Source: Rhodovibrio salinarum DSM 9154 (lineage in GTDB: Bacteria; Pseudomonadota; Alphaproteobacteria; Kiloniellales; Rhodovibrionaceae). From it: a stretch of 64,000 nucleotides of DNA. The stretch spans positions 3,352,693 to 3,416,692 of the forward strand of contig NZ_KI911559.1 in the NCBI RefSeq assembly GCF_000515255.1. Reading direction: 5' to 3'. The number at the start of each line of letters is the position of its first letter. Position 1 is the stretch's first letter. The position numbers and the translations under genes were made by a program. This document shows, piece after piece, positions 30,209 through 39,099 of this stretch. The notes under the pieces are model-generated. The model saw only the letters and a list, made by a program, of their open reading frames with translations, made no database searches and was not told the origin of the DNA.

Positions 30209-30295
30209 AAAAACAGCGCGGGATAAGAGCTGGACGAGATCGCGAACGGGTCAAAGCGTCATGGACACGGTGCGCCCGTCAACCTCTCTTATCCC
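30209..30295 (-). promoter_or_regulatory. nnrS leader with long-range stem and T-run
   Basis: GGGATAAGAG (30220-30229) is complementary to CTCTTATCCC (30286-30295) across 56 nt. On the nnrS strand the closing arm is followed by GCGCTG and five T residues (30213-30209). It could be a leader RNA with a terminator-like end, or two operator half-sites. Confidence 0.4.
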
Positions 30296-30303
30296 CGATT
30301 AGC

Positions 30304-30870
30304 TTACCGCGCGGCGCGCGACCAACCGGGCCAACTCTCGCGACGGGCACGGAAAGCGGCAGCGAGCAGTTCCTCGTCGGCTGTTGTCAGGCGCACCCGC
30401 AACAACGGTACCAGCACAGAGGATTCGAGCGACACCATCTGGCGCAAATGAAGCGCCAGCGTACGCGCAGCGTCCAATGCCGGACGGGGCAGCGGACGCT
30501 CCGCCGTGGAGGTGTCCGCGAGCGCATATACGAGCAGTTCCGCATTGGCCTGAACCGCGTCATAGGACGTCGTCAAAGATTCCGACAGATGATCGGCATC
30601 ATCCTCTGGAGCCGCCCGGCGCCCCATCACCGGCAGGACATTGGCCCGCCGGTCCTGCAGAACTGCCAACAAGCGGGTGCACAAATAGGAACACACTGCC
30701 GCCCGTCGCGCCCCATCGCCTGCTTCGCCCAGGCTCTCCAACATATCGATCAAAGCGCGGAGGCTGTTGATCTGTGCCCGGATGAACACGAGGGGGCGGT
30801 CGGCCAGAGCCATACTCGGCGCCGATAAGAGAGTCGTCGTGGCGGATTTGCTATCCGTGGCAGCAGGCAT
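30304..30870 (-). CDS. Hemerythrin-like helical protein lacking most iron ligands
   Basis: 188 aa. The overall pattern follows HHE hemerythrin domains: an N-terminal RPLVFIRAQINSLRALID where the family has a ligand His, a middle VLQDRRANVLPVMGRRAAPE where H..DEE..LFP ligands are expected, and a C-terminal LALHLRQMVSLESSVLVPLL matching the final H...E..LLP helix. Most metal-binding His and acidic residues are replaced (Q, M, N), although one His and one Glu remain. It overlaps the upstream gene by 20 bp, in the nar accessory cluster. The family assignment is by eye. Confidence 0.55.
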   Translation of the reverse strand: MPAATDSKSATTTLLSAPSMALADRPLVFIRAQINSLRALIDMLESLGEAGDGARRAAVCSYLCTRLLAVLQDRRANVLPVMGRRAAPEDDADHLSESLTTSYDAVQANAELLVYALADTSTAERPLPRPALDAARTLALHLRQMVSLESSVLVPLLRVRLTTADEELLAAAFRARRESWPGWSRAAR

Positions 30871-31153
30871 GCCGGTCTTCCTGGCGCAGCCGGCGCTTCA
30901 GCATCAGGTTGAGACAGGTACCAGGGCTACAATCGCCGTGGCGCAGGCGACCTATTAGCTGGGCCCAGTCCTCCTCGCTGGCATGGTCGAGAAAGCCGAC
31001 GATGGCGCCTTGCAGATAGTCGCCCAAGCTTTCGCCGTGCCGCTGTGCAGCCGCGCTTGCCTGGGCAAGGGTAACCAGGTTCAGGTCCTGGCCCACCAGG
31101 GCAATGGGGTCGGGAGCACGGCGCAGGGTTTCCAATACGGTGCCAAGGTTCAT
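30851..31153 (-). CDS. Small Cys-containing protein of the nar cluster
   Basis: 100 aa from ATG 31153, preceded by GGGAGG; a GTG two codons upstream is possible. The core GDYLQGAIVGFLDHASEEDW is followed by RLRHGDCSPGTCLNLMLKRR and a C-terminal HACCHG. I do not recognise a named family. It lies between the parvulin gene and the hemerythrin-like gene, so a nitrate reductase assembly or redox role is possible but unproven. Confidence 0.65.
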   Translation of the reverse strand: MNLGTVLETLRRAPDPIALVGQDLNLVTLAQASAAAQRHGESLGDYLQGAIVGFLDHASEEDWAQLIGRLRHGDCSPGTCLNLMLKRRLRQEDRHACCHG

Positions 31154-31165
31154 CGTCACCTCCCC

Positions 31166-31960
31166 CTATTGCACGAGCGGCGAACTGGCGGCGGCCATCT
31201 GCAGCCCTTCGATCCGCGACTTGCCGGCGAGGATGGAGATGTATTGCGAGACCGCACGGTTCCAGGACTGCTGCTGCAGGTACTCAGCAATGCGCGGCTG
31301 AACCGCCTCGAACGGCAACTGCCGACCGTCCTCGCGTGCGTCCAGACGCAGGACGTGAACGCCGTAGCGGGTCTCCACCGGGACCGGGCAAACCTGTCCG
31401 GGTTCCAGGGAGTCCATGAAACTCTCCAGCTCCGGGGCGGTCTGACCGCGCGTCACCTGCCCCAGCCGGCCGCCTTCCTTGGCGGAGGAACAGGCTGACT
31501 GCTCGTAGGCCAGCGCGGCGAAGGCGTTGGGGTGCGCGGCCAGGGTATCGATCGCCGCCTGTGCCTGGGCGCGCGCTTTGACCCGCGCGTCTTCATCGTT
31601 GTGCGCAGCGGGGAAGAGGATGTGGGCGGCCTCGTAGACGCTGGGGCTCTGAAATCGCTTTTTGTTGTTCTCGTAATAGCGTCGGCAGGCCGCCTCGTCG
31701 GCCGTCGGGGTTGCCACCTGATCGTCCAGCAACTGGCGAATCAGGCTGTCTTCGTCAGTCTCGCGCTTGCCCTCGCCCAGGGTGTGCGGGCGCGGCCTGT
31801 AGCCAAGATTGCGCGCCTCCTGCAGCAGCAACTCGCGAATCACCAGGGCCTGAGCCGCCTCCTCGCGCGCCTGGAACATCGACTGCCCGGCATGGTTCTG
31901 GGTTTCCTGCGCGATCGCCTGTTCAGGGATTTCGGCGTCGTTGACTTTAATGGTGGTCAT
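31166..31960 (-). CDS. Parvulin-type peptidyl-prolyl isomerase (NifM/PpiC-like)
   Basis: 264 aa with an N-terminal helical region and a parvulin rotamase domain in the second half (YEAAHILFPAAHNDEDARVK, then EGGRLGQVTRGQTAPELESF and ETRYGVHVLRLD). No signal peptide is visible, so it is probably cytoplasmic, unlike SurA. It lies 68 bp downstream of narI; similar isomerases occur in nar operons, where they are thought to help enzyme maturation. A strong GAAGGAGG site precedes the ATG. Confidence 0.88.
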   Translation of the reverse strand: MTTIKVNDAEIPEQAIAQETQNHAGQSMFQAREEAAQALVIRELLLQEARNLGYRPRPHTLGEGKRETDEDSLIRQLLDDQVATPTADEAACRRYYENNKKRFQSPSVYEAAHILFPAAHNDEDARVKARAQAQAAIDTLAAHPNAFAALAYEQSACSSAKEGGRLGQVTRGQTAPELESFMDSLEPGQVCPVPVETRYGVHVLRLDAREDGRQLPFEAVQPRIAEYLQQQSWNRAVSQYISILAGKSRIEGLQMAAASSPLVQ

Positions 31961-32028
31961 GTCATCGGCCTCCTTCTCGGGCCGTGGCCGGCGGCGCCAG
32001 ATCGAGAGACGCCGCCGGCAGTGTCGCG

Positions 32029-32733
32029 TCAGACGGCTTTCCGGCCGTTGCCATTGCGGGTGCGCACGATCTGGTAACCGCGCCGGCCGAGGTACCAGAC
32101 CGGCACCGACCAGACGTGCACCAGGCGCGTGAACGGGAACACCAGGAAGATCGTCAGCCCCAGGAAGAGGTGCAGCTTGAAGATCCAGGGCGCCTCGGCG
32201 ACATAGGTGGCGGCTGGCTGGAAGGTCCAGATACTCTGCGCCCAGGTCATGAAGTTGACCATCATGTGCCCGTCGAGGTGCCCGGCCGAGATCGGGATGG
32301 TGGCGATACCGAGCAGCAGTTGGACGTACAGCAAGATCAGGATCGCGTTGTCGCTGAACGAGCTGTTCCGGCGGATCCGCGGGTCGCTCAGCCGGCGGTG
32401 CAGCAGCAGGGTCGCGCCGATCAGCGCGGACACCGCCGCCAAACCGCCAATGACGATCGCCATCAACTGCTTGAAGCCGTGGCCGATGCCAAGCGCGTCG
32501 AACACCGCGATCGGGGTCAGCAGCCCCACCAGGTGGCCGAAAAAGATCACCAGCACACCGATATGGAAGAGGTTGCTGCCCAGACGCAGCTGCTTGCGCC
32601 GCAACAGCTGGCTGGAGCCGCTGCGCCAGGTGAACTGCTCCCGGTCGAACCGCACCAGACTGCCCAGGAAGAACACCGCCAGGCAGATATACGGGTAGTA
32701 GCCGAAGAGAAGGGTGTTGAGATAGTCGGCCAT
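32029..32733 (-). CDS. narI: Respiratory nitrate reductase gamma subunit (cytochrome b)
   Basis: NarI anchors the complex in the membrane and passes quinol electrons through two b hemes. 234 aa from ATG 32733 (MADYLNTLLFGYYPYICLAV), with five predicted membrane helices and the conserved His residues (SNLFHIGVLVIFFGHLVGL; HLFLGLTIFLVFPFTRLVHV). The frame extends about 100 codons upstream into narJ in another reading frame; that part is not real. Confidence 0.96.
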   Translation of the reverse strand: MADYLNTLLFGYYPYICLAVFFLGSLVRFDREQFTWRSGSSQLLRRKQLRLGSNLFHIGVLVIFFGHLVGLLTPIAVFDALGIGHGFKQLMAIVIGGLAAVSALIGATLLLHRRLSDPRIRRNSSFSDNAILILLYVQLLLGIATIPISAGHLDGHMMVNFMTWAQSIWTFQPAATYVAEAPWIFKLHLFLGLTIFLVFPFTRLVHVWSVPVWYLGRRGYQIVRTRNGNGRKAV

Positions 32734-32755
32734 GTCGTGAGGTCCTTGAGCCGGG

Positions 32756-33502
32756 TTAGGCGTTGGTGCCCGTGCGCCGGCCGTCGCCCGCCTGCCCGGC
32801 CTGCTGGCGGGCCTGGCCGGCGGCGATCCGCTCGGCGATCTGCTTGATCCGGCCGCAAGAATTGCCACCGGTCCCCGGTGCGTCCGGGCCAAAGGTAACC
32901 GGGCTCTCTTCCCAGTCCTTATCCAGCTGTTCGGGATCGTTCGGATCGTCGTCGCCGTACGCCAGCAGCTGCTCCAACTCGTCCCGGTCCAGCTGCTCCG
33001 GGCACAATGTCTCGAGCACCGTGAACACCCCGGCGTAGCTCTCCTCACGCCGACGCAGGCGCTCGCCCACCGCGGAGACGACGTGGATCGGTTGCGCCAG
33101 ACGCGTGCGCGCCGTCTCCGGATCGAGGACCGACAGGTATTCCAGGTAGAGCGGCAGGAAGTCAGGCAACTCGGCGCTGTCGAGTTCCAGGCCGACGTCC
33201 TCGTACATGCTCTTCAACTCGACCATCGCCGACCCACGGTCGCGAGACTCGCCATGGACATGCTCGAACAGATAGAGCGAACGCGACCTGGAGCGGTCGA
33301 ACAGTTCGACATAGCGCTCCTGCAGATCGAGCAGATCCCAACTGGCCAACTCTCTTAGCAAGGGATCCAGCTTGCGCTGCATGCGCCCATCGAGCAGACC
33401 TTCCTCGCGAATCGCAGCCTGCAGGTCTCCCGCCTGCACCGCCTGCTGCAGCTCGGCCGACGGATAGGTCAGGAGCGCGGCCAGGGCCTTATAGCTATAC
33501 AT
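32756..33502 (-). CDS. narJ: Nitrate reductase molybdenum cofactor assembly chaperone
   Basis: NarJ is a dedicated chaperone for NarG maturation. 248 aa from ATG 33502, which overlaps the narH stop codon (TGATG). Typical motifs: LLTYPSAEL near the start and YVELFDRSRSRSLYLFEHVH near residue 65-85. The C-terminal tail is acidic, then Gln/Gly-rich. Confidence 0.95.
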   Translation of the reverse strand: MYSYKALAALLTYPSAELQQAVQAGDLQAAIREEGLLDGRMQRKLDPLLRELASWDLLDLQERYVELFDRSRSRSLYLFEHVHGESRDRGSAMVELKSMYEDVGLELDSAELPDFLPLYLEYLSVLDPETARTRLAQPIHVVSAVGERLRRREESYAGVFTVLETLCPEQLDRDELEQLLAYGDDDPNDPEQLDKDWEESPVTFGPDAPGTGGNSCGRIKQIAERIAAGQARQQAGQAGDGRRTGTNA

Positions 33503-35028
33503 CACTCGACCTCCATCGGGTTGGTCGCCTTGGCCTTCTTGGCCAGGCCAAACAGATTGGGCGCGCTGTCGCCGCCGGAGCAGCCGTTGCCGAACGAGAA
33601 GCCGCAGGAGCCACGCAGGTTGTAGGCGTCCTCGGCGTTCTCCCGATGCGTGGTCGGGATGACGAAGCGATCCTCGTAGTTCGCGATCGCCATGATCCGG
33701 TACATCTCTTCGATCTCGTTTCCGGTCAGGCCGACCTTCTCGGCGACGGCCTCGTCGATCACGCCGTCGACGGTCTTCGAGCGCATGTACTGGCGCATCG
33801 CCATCATCCGCTCGAGCGCGCTCACGACCGGCGCCTCTTTGCCGGCGGTCAGCAGGTTGGCGAGGTATTTGACCGGGATGCGCAGCTGCGAGACGTCCGG
33901 CATGCCGTCTTCCAGGTCGATCTTGCCGCTTTCGGCCGCCGACTGGATCGGCGAGAGCGGCGGGCAGTACCAGACCATCGGCAACGTCCGGTACTCCGGG
34001 TGCAGCGGGAAGGCGACCTGCCAGTCCATCGCCATTTTCCAGACCGGCGAGTGCTTGGCCGCCTCCAGCCAGCTCTCGGAGATGCCGTCCTTGCGCGCCT
34101 GTGCCTGCACGTCCGGATCGAAGGGGTCGCAGAAGACGTCCAGCTGCGCCTGGTAGAGATCCTGTTCGTTTGCCGCGCTGGCCGCTGCCTCGATCTTGTC
34201 GGCGTCATACAGCATCACGCCCAAGTAGCGGATCCGTCCGACGCAGGTCTCCGAGCACACGGTCGGCAGGCCCGCTTCGATCCGCGGGAAGCAGAAGGTG
34301 CATTTCTCCGACTTACCGCTGGACCAGTTGTAATAGATCTTCTTGTACGGGCAGCCGGAGACGCACATGCGCCAGCCGCGGCACTTGTCCTGGTCGATCA
34401 GGACGACGCCGTCCTCTTCGCGCTTGTAGATCGCCCCCGACGGGCACGCCGCGACACAGGTCGGGTTCAGGCAGTGCTCGCACAGCCGGGGGAGATACAT
34501 CATGAAGGTGTTCTCGAACTCGCCGTAGATCTCCTTCTCGACCTCGGCGAAGTTGTAGTCCTGGCTGCGCTTGGCGAACTCGCCGCCCAGGATCTCCTCC
34601 CAGTTCGGGCCCCACTCGACCTTGCTCATCCGTTCGCCCGAGATCAGCGAGCGGGGCCGCGCGGTCGGCGGGTGCTGCAGGTCGGGAGCGGTGTGCAGGT
34701 GCTCGTAGTCGAAGGTGAAGGGTTCGTAGTAGTCGTCGATCTCCGGCAAGTCCGGGTTGGCGAAGATCTTCGAGAGCATCCGCCACTTGCCGCCCATCTT
34801 GGGTTCGATCTGGCCGCCCGCCTTGCGCCGCCAGCCGCCGTTCCAGCGCGCCTGGTTCTCCCAGTCCTTGGGGTAGCCAACGCCGGGCTTGGTCTCGACG
34901 TTATTGAACCAGGCGTATTCCATGCCTTCGCGGCTGGTCCAAACGTTCTTGCAGGTCACCGAACAGGTGTGACACCCGATGCACTTGTCGAGGTTCAGCA
35001 CCATGCCGATCTGAGCGCGGATCTTCAT
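33502..35028 (-). CDS. narH: Respiratory nitrate reductase beta subunit
   Basis: Iron-sulphur electron-transfer subunit, 508 aa from ATG 35028 (MKIRAQIGMVLNLDKCIGCH). Four cluster-binding groups are visible: CIGCHTCSVTC, CEHCLNPTCVAACP, CRGWRMCVSGCP (with the Trp that marks the 3Fe-4S site), and CTFC...CSETCVGR. It stands 28 bp after narG and overlaps narJ. Confidence 0.98.
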   Translation of the reverse strand: MKIRAQIGMVLNLDKCIGCHTCSVTCKNVWTSREGMEYAWFNNVETKPGVGYPKDWENQARWNGGWRRKAGGQIEPKMGGKWRMLSKIFANPDLPEIDDYYEPFTFDYEHLHTAPDLQHPPTARPRSLISGERMSKVEWGPNWEEILGGEFAKRSQDYNFAEVEKEIYGEFENTFMMYLPRLCEHCLNPTCVAACPSGAIYKREEDGVVLIDQDKCRGWRMCVSGCPYKKIYYNWSSGKSEKCTFCFPRIEAGLPTVCSETCVGRIRYLGVMLYDADKIEAAASAANEQDLYQAQLDVFCDPFDPDVQAQARKDGISESWLEAAKHSPVWKMAMDWQVAFPLHPEYRTLPMVWYCPPLSPIQSAAESGKIDLEDGMPDVSQLRIPVKYLANLLTAGKEAPVVSALERMMAMRQYMRSKTVDGVIDEAVAEKVGLTGNEIEEMYRIMAIANYEDRFVIPTTHRENAEDAYNLRGSCGFSFGNGCSGGDSAPNLFGLAKKAKATNPMEVE

Positions 35029-35056
35029 TTGATGTCTCCTTCCGCTGGCTCGGGTG

Positions 35057-38000
35057 TCACTCGGCGGCCTGGGTTTCAGACTGGTCCAGGGTCGGGCTCT
35101 CGGGATCTTCGAGCCAGTCGACCTTGGCCATCTTGCGCACCACGATGAACTCATCGCGGTTGGCGCCCACGGTGCCGTAGTAGTTGAAGCCGTAGCTGTA
35201 TTGGGCGTAGCCACCGATCATGTGCGTCGGCTTGGTCACCGTCCGGGTGACGGAGTTATGGATGCCGCCGCGGGTACCGGTGATCTCGGAGCCAGGGACG
35301 TTCACGATCTTCTCCTGGGCGTGGTACATCAGCGCCATGCCTTCCTTGACCCGCTGGGAGACGACGGCCCGGGCGGTCAGCGCGCCGTTGGCGTTGAACG
35401 CCTCGATCCAGTCGTTGTCCTCGATCCCGGCCTTTTGCGCATCGCGCTCGGAGATCCAGACGATCGGACCGCCGCGCGACAGGGTCAGCATCAGCAGGTT
35501 GTCGGTATAGGTGCTGTGGATGCCCCACTTCTGGTGTGGCGTGATGAAGTTGAGGGCGATGTGCGGATTGCCGTTCTGGGTCGCCACCCCTTCCAGGAAG
35601 GGGTGCAGCGTCTGGGTATCGATCGGCGGCTTGTAGACGCACAGCTGCTCGCCGAACGCCCGCATCCAGGGGTGGTCCTGGTAGAGCTGCTGCCGGCCGG
35701 TGAGCGTGCGCCAGGGGATAAGCTCATGGACGTTGGTGTAGCCGGCGTTGTAGCTGACGTGCTCGCTCTCCAGACCCGACCAGATCGGCGAGGAGACGAT
35801 CTTGCGCGGCTGGCTCTGGATGTCGCGGAAACGGATCTTGTCCTCCGCGCGGCTGGTCGCGAGGTGGGTGTGCTCGCGCCCGGTCTGCTTGCCGAGCGAG
35901 TCCCAGGCCTTGACCGCGACCTCACCGTTGGTCTCGGGCGCGAGCCCCAGGATCACCTCGCAGGCATCGATGTCGCTCTCGATCCGGGGCATGCCCTTGG
36001 TCGGTCCGTCGTCCTGCACCGTGCCGTTCAGCTGGCGCAGGAAGTCGACCTCGTGCTCGGTGTTCCAGGCGATGCCCTTGCCGGCGTTGCCCGCGCTCTC
36101 CATCAACGGGCCAAGCGCGGTGAAGCGCTTATAGACGTTGGGATAATCGCGCTCGATCACCTTGATCATCGGCATGGTCTGGCCGGGCACGGCCTCGATC
36201 TCGCCCTTCTTCCACTCCGACACACCGAACGGCTGCGCCAGCTCGCCCGGGCTGTCGTGCTGCATCGGGGTCAGGACGACATCCTTCTCCTTGCCCAACA
36301 CCTCGGGCGCGATCTCGGAGAACTTCTTGGCGATCGACTTGTAGATGCCCCAGTCGGTGCGCGACTCCCACACCGGGTCGACGGCCGTCGACAGCGGGTG
36401 GATGAAGGGGTGCATGTCGGAGGTGTTGAGGTCGTTCTTCTCGTACCAGGTCGCCGTCGGCAGCACGACGTCGGAGTAGAGCGCCGTGGTCGACATCCGG
36501 AAGTCGAGCGTGACCAAGAGGTCCAGCTTGCCTTCCGGCGCCTGATCGTGCCAAGCGACCTCGGCCGGCTTCTGGCCGCCCTCCTCGCCCAGGTCCTTGC
36601 CCTGAACGCCGTGCTTGGTGCCCAGCAGGTGCTTCAGGAAATATTCGTGGCCCTTGCCGGAGGAGCCGAGCAGGTTGGAGCGCCAGACGAACAGGTTGCG
36701 CGGCCAGTTCTCGGGCGCGTCGGGGTCCTCGCAGGCGAACGCGAGCTCGCCGGACTTCAACTGCGCGACGGTGTAGTCCACCGGGTCCTGACCGGCGGCT
36801 TCGGCGTCCTTGGCGACCTGCAGCGGGTTGCGGTTCAGCTGCGGGGCCGAGGGCAGCCAGCCCATCCGCTCGGCGCGGACATTGTAGTCGATCAGGCTCT
36901 GGGAGACCCAGTCGCCCTCCGGGGCCGTCGGGGAGAGAATGTCGGAGACCGATAGCCGCTCGTAGCGCCACTGGTCGGTATGCGCGTACCAGTAGCTAGT
37001 CGAGTTCATGTGCCGCGGCGGCCGCGCCCAATCGAGCGCGAACGCGAGGTTGGTCCACCCCGTCTGCGGGCGCAGTTTCTCCTGGCCGACGTAGTGGGAC
37101 CAGCCGCCACCCGACTGACCCACGCAACCGCACATCACCAGCATGTTGATGATCGCGCGGTAGATCATGTCCATGTGGTACCAGTGGTTGAGGCCAGCCC
37201 CGAGGATCACCATCGACTTGCCGTGGGTCTTCTCGGCGTTGGCGGCGAAACCGCGCGCGACCGAGACGACGTGGTCGCGCGACACCCCGGTGATCCGCTC
37301 CTGCCAGGCCGGGGTGTAGGGCACGTCGCTGTCGTAATCGCTGGCGATGTGCTCGCCGCCCAGCCCCTGATCGACGCCGTAGTTAGCGACGAACAGGTCG
37401 TACACCGTGGCGACCAGGGCCTCACTGCCGTCGGCCAGCGTGACCCGCTTGGCCGGGACGTTGCGGAGCAGCTTGTCCGGATGATCGGTACCGGTGAAGT
37501 AGTCGTGGTGCTGATTGCCGAAGTACGGGAAGGCGACCGGGACGACTTCGTCGTGGGCATCGGTCTGGCTGAGCTTGAGACGGACGTCGTTGCCGTCCGC
37601 GTCCTTCTCTTCCAGGTTCCACTTGCCCTTATCGCCCCAGCGGAAACCGATCGACCCACGCGGGGCCACCATCTCCCCGCTGGTCTCGTCGATCGCGACG
37701 GTCTTCCAATCGGCCTGCGCACCCTGGCCGAACGCGCCCTTGATGTCGCTGGCCCGCAGCAGCCGGCCGGAAACATGGCCGCCCTCGGCCTCGTCGAGAC
37801 GCACCAGCATCGGGAAGTCGCTGTACTTGCGGACGTAGTCCTGGAAGTACTCCGCCTGCCGGTCGACGTGGAACTCCTTCAGGATGACGTGACCGATCGC
37901 CATGCCGAGCGCGGCGTCCGTGCCCTGCTTGGGCGAGAGCCACAGGTCGGCGAACTTCGACGCCTCGGAATAGTCCGGGGTCACGACGACGCTTTTGGCG

Positions 38001-38821
38001 CCCTTGTAGCGGACCTCGGTATAGAAGTGCGCGTCCGGGGTACGCGTCTGGGGCACGTTGGAGCCCCAGATCATCAGAAAGCTGGAGTTGTACCAGTCCG
38101 CGCTCTCCGGCACGTCGGTCTGCTCGCCCCAGGTTTGCGGCGAGGACGGCGGCAGGTCGCAGTACCAGTCGTAAAACGACATGCAGGTCCCGCCGAGCAG
38201 CGACAGGTAGCGCGTGCCGGCGGCGTAGGAGACCATCGACATCGCCGGGATCGGCGAGAAGCCGGCGATCCGGTCCGGACCGTATTGCTTGGCGGTGTAG
38301 GCGTTGGAGGCGGCGACGATCTCCGTCACCTCGTCCCAGTCGGCGCGCACGAAGCCGCCCAGGCCGCGGCGCTCGACGTAGCTCTGCCGCTTGGCGGAAT
38401 CATCCTGGATCGACCGCCAGGCAGCCACCGGAGACAACGTCTTGCGCGCCTCCCGCCATTGCCGCAGCAGGGCCTTGCGCACCATCGGGTACTTCAGCCG
38501 GTTGCCCGAATAGATGTACCAGGAATAGCTGGCGCCCCGGGAGCAGCCGCGCGGCTCGTGGTTCGGCATGTCGGGGCGGGTGCGGGGATAGTCGGTCTGC
38601 TGCGTCTCCCAGGTGACGATCCCGCCCTTAACGTGGATCTTCCAGCTGCAGGAACCGGTGCAGTTCACCCCGTGGGTGGAGCGCACGACCTTGTCGTGCT
38701 GCCAGCGCGACCGGTAGCCCTCCTCCCAGCCGCGGTTCTCGGCCGTGGTGATGCCGTGGCCGTTCGCGAATTCGCCCACGTTCTTCTTGAAGAAGGTCAG
38801 GCGGTCGAGGAAGTGGCTCAT
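35057..38821 (-). CDS. narG: Respiratory nitrate reductase alpha subunit
   Basis: Catalytic Mo-bisMGD subunit reducing nitrate to nitrite, facing the cytoplasm. 1254 aa from ATG 38821 (MSHFLDRLTFFKKNVGEFAN); an upstream in-frame ATG is ignored because it overlaps the regulatory region. The FS0 cluster ligand motif STHGVNCTGSCSWKIHVKGG is near residue 50, and the RPDMPNHEPRGCSRGASYSW segment follows. No Tat signal is expected or seen, as usual for NarG. An FNR-type box lies 82 bp upstream of the start. Confidence 0.98.
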   Translation of the reverse strand: MSHFLDRLTFFKKNVGEFANGHGITTAENRGWEEGYRSRWQHDKVVRSTHGVNCTGSCSWKIHVKGGIVTWETQQTDYPRTRPDMPNHEPRGCSRGASYSWYIYSGNRLKYPMVRKALLRQWREARKTLSPVAAWRSIQDDSAKRQSYVERRGLGGFVRADWDEVTEIVAASNAYTAKQYGPDRIAGFSPIPAMSMVSYAAGTRYLSLLGGTCMSFYDWYCDLPPSSPQTWGEQTDVPESADWYNSSFLMIWGSNVPQTRTPDAHFYTEVRYKGAKSVVVTPDYSEASKFADLWLSPKQGTDAALGMAIGHVILKEFHVDRQAEYFQDYVRKYSDFPMLVRLDEAEGGHVSGRLLRASDIKGAFGQGAQADWKTVAIDETSGEMVAPRGSIGFRWGDKGKWNLEEKDADGNDVRLKLSQTDAHDEVVPVAFPYFGNQHHDYFTGTDHPDKLLRNVPAKRVTLADGSEALVATVYDLFVANYGVDQGLGGEHIASDYDSDVPYTPAWQERITGVSRDHVVSVARGFAANAEKTHGKSMVILGAGLNHWYHMDMIYRAIINMLVMCGCVGQSGGGWSHYVGQEKLRPQTGWTNLAFALDWARPPRHMNSTSYWYAHTDQWRYERLSVSDILSPTAPEGDWVSQSLIDYNVRAERMGWLPSAPQLNRNPLQVAKDAEAAGQDPVDYTVAQLKSGELAFACEDPDAPENWPRNLFVWRSNLLGSSGKGHEYFLKHLLGTKHGVQGKDLGEEGGQKPAEVAWHDQAPEGKLDLLVTLDFRMSTTALYSDVVLPTATWYEKNDLNTSDMHPFIHPLSTAVDPVWESRTDWGIYKSIAKKFSEIAPEVLGKEKDVVLTPMQHDSPGELAQPFGVSEWKKGEIEAVPGQTMPMIKVIERDYPNVYKRFTALGPLMESAGNAGKGIAWNTEHEVDFLRQLNGTVQDDGPTKGMPRIESDIDACEVILGLAPETNGEVAVKAWDSLGKQTGREHTHLATSRAEDKIRFRDIQSQPRKIVSSPIWSGLESEHVSYNAGYTNVHELIPWRTLTGRQQLYQDHPWMRAFGEQLCVYKPPIDTQTLHPFLEGVATQNGNPHIALNFITPHQKWGIHSTYTDNLLMLTLSRGGPIVWISERDAQKAGIEDNDWIEAFNANGALTARAVVSQRVKEGMALMYHAQEKIVNVPGSEITGTRGGIHNSVTRTVTKPTHMIGGYAQYSYGFNYYGTVGANRDEFIVVRKMAKVDWLEDPESPTLDQSETQAAE

Positions 38822-38902
38822 CTCAGGTCTCCTCTGGCCCGCGAAAGGGCCGTGTGTCGCTGTGTTCGACCTGGAAGATGCCGACCCCACTGGAGGAACC
38901 AC

Positions 38903-38916
38903 CTGATCCAAATCAA
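38903..38916 (-). promoter_or_regulatory. FNR-type box upstream of narG
   Basis: On the minus strand TTGAT-TTGG-ATCAG, one mismatch from the FNR/ANR consensus TTGAT-N4-ATCAA. Its centre is about 88 nt upstream of the narG ATG. A weak -10-like CATCTT (38880-38875) sits where a site centred at -41.5 would predict it. Confidence 0.7.
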
Positions 38917-39030
38917 TCGAAGCCCGTTCGAGACCAATCGTCTTGTAGTTTTGATCTGACCTGAATCAGAGGGTTACTTATTTCTGTCTTGATATTGATT
39001 TACTTCTTATGGATACGTGAGAAACATCAC

Positions 39031-39068
39031 AAACAAAGCGGCGGCCGTCCCCGAGGGAACGGCCGCCG
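39031..39068 (-). terminator. Intrinsic terminator after the second narK
   Basis: GGCGGCCGT and ACGGCCGCC form a 9-bp stem; the minus-strand tail is CGCTTTGTTTG. It lies about 32-69 nt past the narK stop, separating the transporters from the narG promoter. Confidence 0.6.
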
Positions 39069-39099
39069 GCCAAGACTCCAGCGTGCTGGGGAGCAGGTG

